DNA from: Maribacter luteus
Lineage (GTDB): Bacteria > Bacteroidota > Bacteroidia > Flavobacteriales > Flavobacteriaceae
Reading direction: 5' to 3'
DNA length: 64,000 nt
Assembly: GCF_009674825.1 (NCBI RefSeq)
Contig: NZ_WKJH01000030.1
Location: forward strand, 1 to 64,000
Shown here: positions 1 through 7,512 of the stretch, piece after piece
Layout of the letters: every line of letters begins with the position of its first letter
How positions within the stretch are numbered: the stretch's first letter is position 1
Notes under the pieces: generated by a model
Seen by the model: the letters and a program-made list of their open reading frames with translations, nothing else
Databases searched by the model: none
Told to the model about the DNA's origin: nothing
Translations under genes and position numbers: made by a program

Positions 1-103
1 TTCTATGGCCCTGAACACTTTTATATGATCCAAGTCCGTCCTTGGCGTTGTCGAAGGGGTAGGAGAGGAGTGACATCGACACAGGAGAAGCATATAACAC
101 TAT

Positions 104-196
104 AACACAAAATAACTAGCGATGTATAAATATGAGTGGAAGGGTATTTTCTTTGAAAACGCTGAAAAACTAGAAGCGTTACCCTAATTTTGTGTT
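104..196. repeat. imperfect inverted-repeat element upstream of first gene
   Basis: AACACAAAAT at 104-113 is matched by its reverse complement ATTTTGTGTT at 187-196. Just inside the arms AACTAGCG and AACTAGAAGCG form an imperfect direct repeat. The rest of bases 1-214 holds no open frame I would trust. It may be a degenerate mini-element or a transcribed hairpin; no transposase is present. Confidence 0.4.
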
Positions 197-214
197 TAAT
201 ATAATTTCAGAAAC

Positions 215-814
215 TTGTTAGAGAAAAGAAAACAATTACCCCAAGAACAATGTATAGATGCAGCAAATTTCATTTATTGTTTGGAAGCGGTTCATGAAAT
301 AGAAACGGAAAAGGTTACCGAAGCACAAGAAAGCTTGGAACAATTGGCCAAGAAATATGGCATAGCAAGCATATATAAAACCTGTGACACTATTGAGGGA
401 CTGGAAGATTGCCTAAATGCACTTGTTTTGGATGATCATAATTTTAAAGACTATGAAATCATCTACTTAGTTATAACCGGTGAATCAAATAGCATTTGCC
501 TAAACGACTACTATTATAGTTTACAGGAAATTGCGGAAATTTTTGAAGGAAGGTTAAAAGGAAAGATCTTACATTTTTCGAATGCAAAAATCCTGGATTT
601 AGACGAGGAGGAAGCACAATATTTTTTGGATATCACTGGTGCAAAAGGTATTTCTGGCTATGGAAATGCATTTAATGGAATAAGTAGTGCAAATCTTGAT
701 AAGGCATTCTTCAACTTATTCAAGGAAGATGATAATATGTTGGACGTTGTAGAAGAGTTGCACCAAAGACATTATAATGTCTGCAAATTGCTTGATTTTA
801 GGTTGTATTATTAG
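215..814 (+). CDS. hypothetical protein, DUF6642-like
   Basis: A 199-residue soluble acidic protein without signal peptide or membrane segment. The N-terminal phrase FIYCLEAVHEIE followed by a helix, and a central hydrophobic strand IIYLVITGES, resemble what I remember of the Bacteroidota DUF6642 family (function unknown); I hold this assignment loosely. The frame opens with TTG at 215, and the in-frame stop at 197-199 leaves no ATG upstream, so either TTG is the start or the 5' part has been lost. It lies just downstream of an inverted-repeat element and upstream of a gene remnant, so it may belong to an accessory insertion. Confidence 0.55.
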   Translation: MLEKRKQLPQEQCIDAANFIYCLEAVHEIETEKVTEAQESLEQLAKKYGIASIYKTCDTIEGLEDCLNALVLDDHNFKDYEIIYLVITGESNSICLNDYYYSLQEIAEIFEGRLKGKILHFSNAKILDLDEEEAQYFLDITGAKGISGYGNAFNGISSANLDKAFFNLFKEDDNMLDVVEELHQRHYNVCKLLDFRLYY

Positions 815-907
815 AGCTAGGCAAAAAGGTTCTTCGCAAAAGGTAATGGAATACGCTGCCGCCCAGACGACGATAGGAGCGAAGAGTAATGTGTATGGAA
901 TGATTAA

Positions 908-1057
908 AATGCCTTTGCACAGCCATTGCATCTAGAATTTAATATATTACCACCTCATGATAATCCTGTCTTTCCTGAAATTATGCACCCACAGATGGTT
1001 TTATATTTCAGTGTAGGACTTATTATTAAACCATTTGGAAACGAAGACCACGATTAA
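908..1057 (+). pseudogene. 3' remnant of an unidentified gene
   Basis: A frame of 49 codons opens directly after a stop at 905-907, has no plausible start near its beginning and ends at TAA 1055-1057, two bases before the Fur-family gene. Its residues (LPPHDNPVFPEIMHPQM, then VLYFSVGLIIKPFGNEDHD) look like a genuine protein C-terminus rather than random translation, with an alternating strand-like end typical of outer-membrane or periplasmic proteins. Its parent family is not identified. Being directly ahead of a metal-resistance operon, it may be the tail of a metal-efflux accessory gene truncated by rearrangement. Confidence 0.4.
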
Positions 1058-1059
1058 TT

Positions 1060-1476
1060 ATGGAAACAATTGAACAATTTTTAGAATCAAAAAATATTCG
1101 TGTTACAGCCATGCGATTATTAATATATAAGTTTCTTTCCGAAAACAATGCAGCTGTAACACTAAGTAATATTGAAAATGCTTTTGAAAAGGCAGATAGA
1201 ACTACCCTATACAGAACTATAAAAACCTTTGAGGAAAATGATATTGTACATCAGATTGATGATGGCACGGGAATAACCAAATATGCACTATGTGAACAAG
1301 GCTGTTACTGTGATATAAAAACCGATTTACACTTGCACTTCCATTGTAATAGTTGCAATGAAACCGTTTGCTTAACAGACCATAAGATACCTCAAATAAA
1401 AGTTCCTGAAGGCTTTGTTTCGGAAAATGTAAACTTGGTTGTAAAAGGTATTTGCGATAAGTGTAGTGGGCTATAA
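1060..1476 (+). CDS. Fur-family metal-responsive transcriptional regulator
   Basis: 138 residues with the Fur fold: an N-terminal winged helix (about 1-80; DRTTLYRTIKTFEENDIV is the recognition-helix region) and a C-terminal dimerisation/metal domain. HLHFHCNSC at 91-99 and CDKC at 132-135 supply the structural zinc cysteines C96, C99, C132 and C135, and H91/H93/H95 suit a regulatory metal site. It heads a probable operon with a DUF3703 gene and a P-type efflux ATPase, so it probably represses them until zinc, cadmium or a similar ion is in excess. Family is clear; the effector metal is inferred from context (Zur/PerR/Fur cannot be separated by eye). Confidence 0.9.
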   Translation: METIEQFLESKNIRVTAMRLLIYKFLSENNAAVTLSNIENAFEKADRTTLYRTIKTFEENDIVHQIDDGTGITKYALCEQGCYCDIKTDLHLHFHCNSCNETVCLTDHKIPQIKVPEGFVSENVNLVVKGICDKCSGL

Positions 1477-1532
1477 ATGCACTTCCATTGCACTAGCTAT
1501 TAAACTAATTTTATCCGAAAATTAAATTGGAT

Positions 1533-1895
1533 ATGAAGTTTAATACTAAAATACCTAAACATCTTAAGCAGGCATATAATGAAGAATTGATACAATACAG
1601 TTCCTGTTTAGAAAATAAGCAATATAGTAGTGCTTGGTATCATTTAGAGCGTAGTCATATCATAGGTCAATCTTACCCCATTGAACATACCTATTCACAT
1701 TGGTTGATGCTAAAGTTTGGGGTGATGGACAAGAATACGAAAGAAGTATTTGGACAAATCCTTAGATTAATTGTTGGCGGTTGGAAATCGTTCATTAACC
1801 ACATACCGCTAGGCAATACAGGAGGTACAAATGTACCACCATTAAGACCTATGCCTATTCCTGATGATATAAAAGAATTATTCAATACAAAATGA
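1533..1895 (+). CDS. DUF3703 family protein
   Basis: About 120 residues, soluble, with the look of DUF3703: YNEELIQYSSCLENKQYSSA, then WYHLERSHIIGQ, and a Pro/Gly-rich tail TGGTNVPPLRPMPIPDDI. The family repeatedly accompanies MerC-like or heavy-metal ATPase genes in Bacteroidota and Proteobacteria; no biochemical role is known to me. I chose ATG 1533 over the in-frame TTG at 1527. The end overlaps the ATPase start by 4 bases (ATGA at 1892), so the two are translationally coupled. A metal-handling accessory role is inferred from this context alone. Confidence 0.85.
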   Translation: MKFNTKIPKHLKQAYNEELIQYSSCLENKQYSSAWYHLERSHIIGQSYPIEHTYSHWLMLKFGVMDKNTKEVFGQILRLIVGGWKSFINHIPLGNTGGTNVPPLRPMPIPDDIKELFNTK

Positions 1896-3856
1896 GAAAA
1901 AAGAAAGTCAATTTAAGAGATTTAAAACCAGATTCAGAAAAAGAGCATAGTCACGATGATGGGCATAATCATAATAGCACTGAGAGTGTTTCCAGATTAA
2001 AAACCTATATTCCTGCTATCATAAGTTTTATAATGCTTATCGTAGGTATTACCATTGATTATTTTGATGCTTTACCATTTTTTGAAGGTTGGGTGAGAAT
2101 TATTTGGTATACCATTGCTTACATACCCGTTGGATTTCCAGTAATAAGTGAAGGTTGGAATAGTATTAAAAATGGAGAATTCTTCACGGAATTTTTTCTA
2201 ATGTCCATAGCAACCTTGGGTGCTTTCGCCATAGGCGAATATCCAGAAGGTGTGGCTGTAATGTTGTTTTATGCCGTGGGCGAATTATTTCAACATGCAG
2301 CAGTCAATCGAGCAAAAGGAAATATAAAAGCATTGCTCGATGTTCGGCCTAATGAAGCGCTGGTGAATCGTAACGATGACTTTATTTCGGTTAACCCTGA
2401 AACTGTAGAAATAGGAGAAAAGATTCAGGTGCGTGTCGGGGAAAAAGTGCCATTAGATGGCATTTTACTTTCAGATAAAGGTTCTTTTAATACTGCTGCC
2501 CTTACGGGGGAAAGTAAACCTGATACTGTCCAGAAAGGAGCGTCTGTTTTTGCAGGAAGTATTAATCTTGATGGTGTTGTAGAAATTGAAACGACTAAAG
2601 AGTTCAAAAACAGCTCGATTGCTCGAATACTGGATATGGTTCAAAATGCCACAGCTCGAAAATCCAAAACAGAACTATTTATTAGAAAATTTGCACGTAT
2701 TTACACGCCTATTGTGGTTTTTCTAGCTATAGGACTCACCTTGTTGCCTTATTTCTTTGTTGATGATTACGTTTTTAGAGACTGGCTCTATCGAGCTTTA
2801 ATCTTTCTTGTAATCTCTTGTCCCTGTGCACTTGTTATTTCAATTCCCTTAGGATATTTCGGTGGACTTGGCGCAGCATCCCGTAACGGTATTTTATTCA
2901 AAGGAGCTTCTTTTCTTGATACTATGACCAAAGTTAATTCTATGGTTATGGATAAGACCGGAACGGTAACCAAGGGAGTTTTTAAAATAAAAGAGGTTGT
3001 AAATGATTCAGCTTACGAGAAAGCGGACTTTATGAAGTACCTAATGGCAATTGAAGAACAATCTACACATCCCATAGCAAAGGCCATTATGGAATACAAA
3101 GTAGAAGGAGCAGACTATGTTGCCAGCGAAGTATCTGAAATTGCAGGAAAGGGACTGAAAGGAACGATAAACGGAAAAACCGTGCTTGTAGGAAACAAAG
3201 CTTTAATGACTTCAAATGCTATTGCCGTTCCTTCGGAGACAGATACTATTGTTGAATCAATAGTTATGGTAGGAATAGACGGTAAATTTGCTGGCTATGT
3301 AACTATCGCAGATGAGTTGAAAGAAGATGCACAACAAGCTATCAAGGAAATCCGCAAATCAGGCATTTCTAAAATCATAATGCTTTCGGGCGATAAAGAT
3401 TCCATTACGCAACAAGTTGCAAAAAAATTAGGTATCGATTGGGCAAAAGGCGGATTACTCCCAGAAGATAAGCTCAACGAAGTAGAAAAACTCAAAGCAC
3501 AACCAGATACAAAAGTTGCTTTTATAGGTGATGGTATCAACGATGCACCTGTATTGGCTGCAAGTGATGTCGGCATAGCAATGGGAGGTCTAGGAAGTGA
3601 TGTTGCCATAGAAACGGCAGATGTAATTATTCAAAATGACCAACCATCAAGGATTGCTCGTGCCATTAAAATAGGACGCTCTACAAGACGTATCGTTTGG
3701 CAAAATATCTCATTGGCTTTCGGAATAAAAATCATAGTTCTTATTCTTGGTGCTGGTGGACTTGCAACAATGTGGGAAGCTGTGTTTGCTGATGTGGGTG
3801 TAGCATTGTTAGCTATTTTGAATGCAGTTAGATTGCAGAGAATGAATTGGAGTTAG
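1892..3856 (+). CDS. heavy-metal translocating P1B-type ATPase (Zn/Cd/Pb efflux, ZntA-like)
   Basis: 654 residues, inner-membrane metal pump. Visible in order: His-rich tail HSHDDGHNHN (19-28) in place of an N-terminal HMA domain; paired membrane segments; actuator TGES at 205-208; metal-binding CPC at 310-312; phosphorylation site DKTGT at 354-358; HP of the nucleotide domain at 393-394; GDGIND at 546-551; last helix FADVGVALLAILNAVRLQR with the conserved aspartate of the ZntA (P1B-2) subgroup. It should export Zn2+/Cd2+/Pb2+ at the cost of ATP. Coupled to the DUF3703 gene by a 4-base overlap and probably regulated by the Fur-family protein upstream. No HMA domain means the His tail may do initial metal capture. 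Confidence 0.95.
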   Translation: MRKKKVNLRDLKPDSEKEHSHDDGHNHNSTESVSRLKTYIPAIISFIMLIVGITIDYFDALPFFEGWVRIIWYTIAYIPVGFPVISEGWNSIKNGEFFTEFFLMSIATLGAFAIGEYPEGVAVMLFYAVGELFQHAAVNRAKGNIKALLDVRPNEALVNRNDDFISVNPETVEIGEKIQVRVGEKVPLDGILLSDKGSFNTAALTGESKPDTVQKGASVFAGSINLDGVVEIETTKEFKNSSIARILDMVQNATARKSKTELFIRKFARIYTPIVVFLAIGLTLLPYFFVDDYVFRDWLYRALIFLVISCPCALVISIPLGYFGGLGAASRNGILFKGASFLDTMTKVNSMVMDKTGTVTKGVFKIKEVVNDSAYEKADFMKYLMAIEEQSTHPIAKAIMEYKVEGADYVASEVSEIAGKGLKGTINGKTVLVGNKALMTSNAIAVPSETDTIVESIVMVGIDGKFAGYVTIADELKEDAQQAIKEIRKSGISKIIMLSGDKDSITQQVAKKLGIDWAKGGLLPEDKLNEVEKLKAQPDTKVAFIGDGINDAPVLAASDVGIAMGGLGSDVAIETADVIIQNDQPSRIARAIKIGRSTRRIVWQNISLAFGIKIIVLILGAGGLATMWEAVFADVGVALLAILNAVRLQRMNWS

Positions 3857-3991
3857 CACATACATCAATTAATAATTGGGTAAAAGATTAGTACTTTGTT
3901 TCAAATAGAATCTCGATGTTAAACTCGGTCTAAGAGAATTTTGGCAAAACACGCGAGAAAATAAATGCGACCCACGAAGTATTTATTTTTA

Positions 3992-4012
3992 GGCGAGACG
4001 GAGCGCTGGCAA
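3992..4012 (+). repeat. interspersed repeat copy A
   Basis: GGCGAGACGGAGCGCTGG and three further bases, directly after a hairpin AAATAAATGC / GTATTTATTT (about 3961-3989). Differs from copy B at three positions in 21. Confidence 0.55.
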
Positions 4013-4264
4013 TTCAACTAAAAGTTCTCTTAAAACTATACCACTTAATAGAGTAGCCGAAAGGTTTCTTCCTAGGGTTTCTAAAAATTTGAAATTTTCG
4101 AAAATTTTTTTTCTGTATAGAAATATTGAAACTACGTAAATTAAAGTTGATGACCCGCTTGTAAGTTTTAATCGATTCTCAAAGCTTGAGGGATATTTTA
4201 TATAATATAGAATTATAGCTTACACGTGACAATTGAAATTATCCTATGGATGATTTTAATTGGC

Positions 4265-4285
4265 GGCGAGATGGCGCGTTGGCAA
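4265..4285 (+). repeat. interspersed repeat copy B
   Basis: GGCGAGATGGCGCGTTGG and three further bases, 273 bp after copy A in the same orientation and likewise directly after an AT-rich imperfect hairpin (AATTGAAATTATCC / GGATGATTTTAATT). Confidence 0.55.
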
Positions 4286-4578
4286 AAGAACACTCCAGTA
4301 AAACGGCTTTGACATAATTATTGACGATATAGAACACTGGCGTGTCGCTATATCTATAATTATATCAAATACGCGGTATGCGCCGTTTAACGATATAAAC
4401 ATATTTGTACTATAATTTATATTATGTAAAATAGTATATTTTGGAACTTATGTGTAATACCGTTTATCGAATAACCGGGTATTCCACCGTTCAAACCTAT
4501 TTACATCCCCTCCGACTGATTCTTATCAGTTCATATCACCCAATTCCAAAATAAATTTGTTTCCTAAATAATTAAATC

Positions 4579-5031
4579 ATGAAAAATGTAAGTTCCCTTT
4601 CCTTCTTCGCATTACTTTGCGTTTTCCTAGTACTAAGTTGTAACGATGATGATGTTACCGAAGCCGTAATCCTCCAAAGTGTTGAATATCCCATTTATGA
4701 TATTTCCGGCTCCAATATATCCGGCACGGCAACTTTTACCCAAGAAGATAACGGCTCTACTCATGTATTGATTGAGCTTGTGGGTGCCTATACCTCCGAA
4801 AATCCGGCCTATATCAGATATAACAGCGCTGCTGAGGGCGGTACTGTCGCTATAACCTTAATGACCTGTGAATGTGCCATTAGCAACACCACCATAACCC
4901 AATTAAATAATGGTAGTTCTATCTCCTATGACGGATTAACCCATCTCGACGGACATATTACCATTCATAACGGTCAAGGGTCCACTGCCCCTATCGTTGC
5001 CGTTGCCGATATCGGTGCCAATGCCAACTAA
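4579..5031 (+). CDS. CHRD-like lipoprotein (copy 1)
   Basis: 150 residues with a lipoprotein signal ending in LVLSC (lipidated C21). The rest follows the short CHRD-type pattern seen in Bacteroidota lipoproteins: SGTATFTQEDNGSTHVLIEL, then NPAYIRYNSAAEGGTVAITL, then LNNGSSISY and GHITIHN, ending VAVADIGANAN. Typical members read HPAHIH where this one reads NPAYIR, so the usual histidines are missing. Two extra cysteines (CEC, near 94-96) could form a disulfide. It is a tandem paralogue of the gene at 5304-5750. Expected to sit in the outer membrane or at the cell surface; function unknown. Confidence 0.8.
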   Translation: MKNVSSLSFFALLCVFLVLSCNDDDVTEAVILQSVEYPIYDISGSNISGTATFTQEDNGSTHVLIELVGAYTSENPAYIRYNSAAEGGTVAITLMTCECAISNTTITQLNNGSSISYDGLTHLDGHITIHNGQGSTAPIVAVADIGANAN

Positions 5032-5303
5032 CGATTTTTCCTTAAAATGGGCCGTAACATTCCATTGATATTGCCATCACATTTTATGAATTATAGGAAA
5101 GTGTTTTAAACCCATACTTTATACCTAAGATTGTGATTCAATGGTTTTGATGATTCCCAATTCTTGTTTTTTTGAATAAATTAACATTTAAAAAGTGTTC
5201 TACGTCGGAATTTTCCACCTTTTGGTAGAAAAGTCATATTCAAACACAATATCATTAAAACCTATTTTACATCTTTGATACAAATATTTAACACTTACTA
5301 TAT

Positions 5304-5750
5304 ATGAAAATTAAAAGTTCCCTCGCAGTCTTAAGCTTGCTATGCCTATTGGTTTTTACTGGATGTAAAAAAGACAACGTAGCAGAAGCGGTTATTCTTC
5401 AAAGCGTTGAATACCAAATTTATGATGTCTCCGGTTCCGGTGTTACAGGAACTGCCACATTTACCCAAGAAGACAACGGTTCTACCCACGTTTTAATCGA
5501 ATTGGATGGGGCGTCTACTGCCACCAATCCTGCTTACATTCGCTTTAACAGTGCTGCTGAAGGTGGCGATATTGCCATTACACTTGCTGTCTGTGAATGT
5601 TCTATAAGTAATACCACCATTACCCAGCTGAACAATGGAAACAGCCTTACTTATGAAGGTTTATTGGCCTTAAACGGACATATAACCATTCACGATACCA
5701 ACAATAACATTGTAGCCGTAGCGGATATTGGTGCCAATGCCAATTCATAA
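5304..5750 (+). CDS. CHRD-like lipoprotein (copy 2)
   Basis: 148 residues, lipoprotein signal ending VFTGC (C21). It matches copy 1 at most positions from AEAVILQSVEY to ADIGANAN, including the CEC pair and the NPAYIR variant of the CHRD HPAHIH motif. The spacer of 272 bp, the strong protein identity and the shared orientation indicate tandem duplication, followed by silent drift (many third-position differences), so both copies appear to be under purifying selection. A strong terminator follows at 5773-5802. Function unknown. Confidence 0.8.
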   Translation: MKIKSSLAVLSLLCLLVFTGCKKDNVAEAVILQSVEYQIYDVSGSGVTGTATFTQEDNGSTHVLIELDGASTATNPAYIRFNSAAEGGDIAITLAVCECSISNTTITQLNNGNSLTYEGLLALNGHITIHDTNNNIVAVADIGANANS

Positions 5751-5772
5751 GAGAGAACATAGTTATATATTT

Positions 5773-5802
5773 AAAAAGCCTGGAATATGATCCAGGCTTT
5801 TT
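5773..5802. terminator. bidirectional terminator
   Basis: Perfect 12-bp stem AAAAAGCCTGGA / TCCAGGCTTTTT with loop ATATGA and T-runs on both strands, between convergent genes. Confidence 0.9.
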
Positions 5803-5825
5803 TTATTCTTTCTGATTACCCTTCC

Positions 5826-6176
5826 TCAATGCGTATATTTTGAACGGGCCAATCCCATATACTCTTCCACTCCACTTTTTAGGGCATTGAATTCCGAATA
5901 TTGATCCTTTACTTTTTTTATACAACCGTTCAAAGGTTCCGCTTGTTTTTTTATAGAGTCGATAATCTGCTTATTACGCTCCTTAAAAGTATCCAACCCA
6001 TTTTTTAAAGCCTCTATACGGGTATATTCATTATAAGTTTGAGGTTCGCAATTGTAGGAATTCAAATTCTTTCGTAATTGGTTAACATCCCTTAAATTAC
6101 GTTCCAATCGATGTACCAATGTGTTTTCTTTAGGTTCAAGACCTGCTGAACCCCTTGAATTTAATAATGTTCTCAT
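5826..6176 (-). CDS. hypothetical coiled-coil protein
   Basis: 116 residues, highly charged, predicted by eye to be almost wholly alpha-helical with heptad-like spacing (HRLERNLRDVNQLRKNL, ALKNGLDTFKERNKQIIDSI). No signal peptide, membrane segment or recognised motif; two cysteines. ATG start. It converges on the CHRD-like gene across a shared terminator. I do not recognise the family. The consistent composition and clean end at a terminator favour a real gene. Confidence 0.55.
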   Translation of the reverse strand: MRTLLNSRGSAGLEPKENTLVHRLERNLRDVNQLRKNLNSYNCEPQTYNEYTRIEALKNGLDTFKERNKQIIDSIKKQAEPLNGCIKKVKDQYSEFNALKSGVEEYMGLARSKYTH

Positions 6177-6325
6177 AGGCTTTGATTTTTGGGGTTAAAC
6201 AAAAACTATTTCAATTCCCTTAAATTACGAAATAATCAGTAATTCCATTGAATTTAAATTACTGATTATCAATATTTAACTGTTTTTTAGTATTCACTTA
6301 ATATTCTCTAATAAAAAAGCATAAA

Positions 6326-6349
6326 AAAACCTTCTCGAAAGAAGGTTTT
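6326..6349 (-). terminator. terminator of the following minus-strand gene
   Basis: Stem AAAACCTTC / GAAGGTTTT, loop of 6, with a T-run on the minus strand, about 25 bases past the stop of the gene ending at 6372. Confidence 0.8.
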
Positions 6350-6371
6350 ACATCCTGTTTGGTTAAAAGGT

Positions 6372-6713
6372 TTATTGATTGTCGGTTTCGTCCTCAAACT
6401 CAATATCGGCCATAGCCTTGTTCAATTCATTTGAAAACGGACTTTTGGAAAGGACTCGCAATAGTCGCTGTCTACGCCTCTCGGAAATATCCAGCGTGTC
6501 CAATACACTTTTCCTCTTGGCAATTAAATTTTTGTGTTTTTCCTTTAACTGTTCACGCTCATCTACACTTAAAATCATATCCGGCTCATATTGTTCCATG
6601 ACCGTATGTTTTTTTACCAGTTCTTTGGTAGGTTCGTAATTCTGCGCTAACATTCCATTGGTTCCCAATACAAAGCACAGGAAACCCACTGCATTTAGTG
6701 TTCTTTTTTTCAT
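6372..6713 (-). CDS. small secreted protein, divergent member of a three-copy family
   Basis: About 113 residues from ATG 6713 (an ATG four codons earlier at 6725 is possible, but MKKRTLNAVGFLCFVLG gives the normal signal-peptide start). Signal peptide ends near MLAQ. The mature part is a charged helical protein with SVDEREQLKEKHKNLIAKRK, then SERRRQRLLRVLS, the same layout (acidic helix, basic loop, LL-x-x-L helix) as the two proteins at 6960-7307 and 16411-16836. Secreted or periplasmic; function unknown. A hairpin overlapping a TATTTTTG box lies just upstream (6734-6763). Confidence 0.65.
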   Translation of the reverse strand: MKKRTLNAVGFLCFVLGTNGMLAQNYEPTKELVKKHTVMEQYEPDMILSVDEREQLKEKHKNLIAKRKSVLDTLDISERRRQRLLRVLSKSPFSNELNKAMADIEFEDETDNQ

Positions 6714-6733
6714 TTTTATGTACATAGTGTCTC

Positions 6734-6763
6734 GCAGAACAAGTTACCAAAAATATGTTCTGC
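6734..6763 (-). promoter_or_regulatory. inverted repeat over a -7 box
   Basis: GCAGAACA / TGTTCTGC arms (6734-6741, 6756-6763) with the minus-strand box TATTTTTG in the loop, directly upstream of the small secreted protein. Layout of an operator occluding the -7 element. Confidence 0.4.
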
Positions 6764-6893
6764 CGTTGAAACCCTTAGATTGTTTACAACGGAAATTAAT
6801 GCCATACATCGATAAACTTCCTTAAAATAGGCCGAGTAAGAGTCTATATGACCGATCTTTCAATTAGGAATACAATCAAAATTGCATAAAAAA

Positions 6894-6934
6894 GCCGATA
6901 CAATCGCTTCATTAATGAAACGGTTAATATCGGC
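6894..6934 (-). terminator. terminator of the small secreted protein gene 6960-7307
   Basis: Arms GCCGATA / TATCGGC enclosing an inner palindrome TTCATTAATGAA, followed on the minus strand by a T-run. Confidence 0.75.
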
Positions 6935-6959
6935 ACTTTATCCTAACCTAAAATACTTC

Positions 6960-7307
6960 TTATGGCTGCAACTTCATTTTGGCCTTCAAGTATTTTTTAT
7001 ATTGCCCTTTATGCAGTAAAGCGGCCATATCTTCATTTTCCTGACCGTTCAATTGCTTTAACATGACCGTTTTATCCGCTGGGGATAAGTTCATCTTTCC
7101 GATTTTGGATTTCTTCAATAAATATCCGGCAATGGTTTGTTCAAAATCGGCCATTTGTCCGGCTTCAAGTCCCAATTCCGCTGTATACTTTTTAGTCAAT
7201 TCCTTTGCCTTGGCCTTAATAAGGCCTTCCCCATCTTGAGGTAGATTGTTGGCACTTCCCAATTGGGTCATCAATAAAGCGGTAAATAAAAAAATAACAT
7301 GTTTCAT
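6960..7307 (-). CDS. small secreted protein of a three-copy family
   Basis: 115 residues: signal peptide MKHVIFLFTALLMTQLGSA, then a helical domain. ELTKKYTAELGLEAGQMADFEQTIAGYLLKKSKIG... LSPADKTVMLKQL... EDMAAL aligns well with the protein at 16411-16836 (TAKYQPRLVMGPEQALEFQ..., ARFLVKKKAVVED..., LSPMAKYELLKQL, SEMADVL), down to the shared ending K-x-K/N-x-x-L/I-QP. Periplasmic or secreted. It is loosely like Spy/CpxP-type small helical proteins, but I see no LTxxQ repeat, so I leave function open. Own terminator at 6894-6934. Confidence 0.7.
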   Translation of the reverse strand: MKHVIFLFTALLMTQLGSANNLPQDGEGLIKAKAKELTKKYTAELGLEAGQMADFEQTIAGYLLKKSKIGKMNLSPADKTVMLKQLNGQENEDMAALLHKGQYKKYLKAKMKLQP

Positions 7308-7512
7308 TTTGCTGATTTTTATGGTATGTGTTTAATAATCCGTCATTTTATAGTGATGAAAAGGTATAAAAAAAACGGGTTATGATAGTGGCGATTCCAC
7401 CATTTTTTATTCCAAGTACAATATTCACGCCAAAAATTGATAACTGCAAAGGTATTATTATCCAATTTGAAAAATACTACTTAACTTCGTCTCTTGTAAA
7501 AATTGAAATATT

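Larger units (their letters stand above)
3857..4578. other. gene-free region with degenerate repeats and hairpins
   Basis: No credible coding frame in 722 bases. It contains two related hairpin-plus-tail units (about 3960-4012 and 4224-4285), a hairpin at 4326-4354 (GATATAG / CTATATC enclosing ACAC / GTGT), a nearby repeat of ACGATATA (about 4324 and 4396), and a small stem at 4515-4530 (ACTGAT / ATCAGT) ahead of the next gene. This looks like the scarred edge of the metal-resistance block. Confidence 0.6.

Noticed and set aside
716-931. 71-codon minus-strand frame with hydrophobic start
   Set aside because: Overlaps the end of the DUF6642-like gene and a gene remnant; no homology-like features.
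7308-7512. Manganese riboswitch (yybP-ykoY) ahead of the TerC gene
   Set aside because: I looked for the paired GGGGA/CCCC-type loops and found none in the 205-bp leader.
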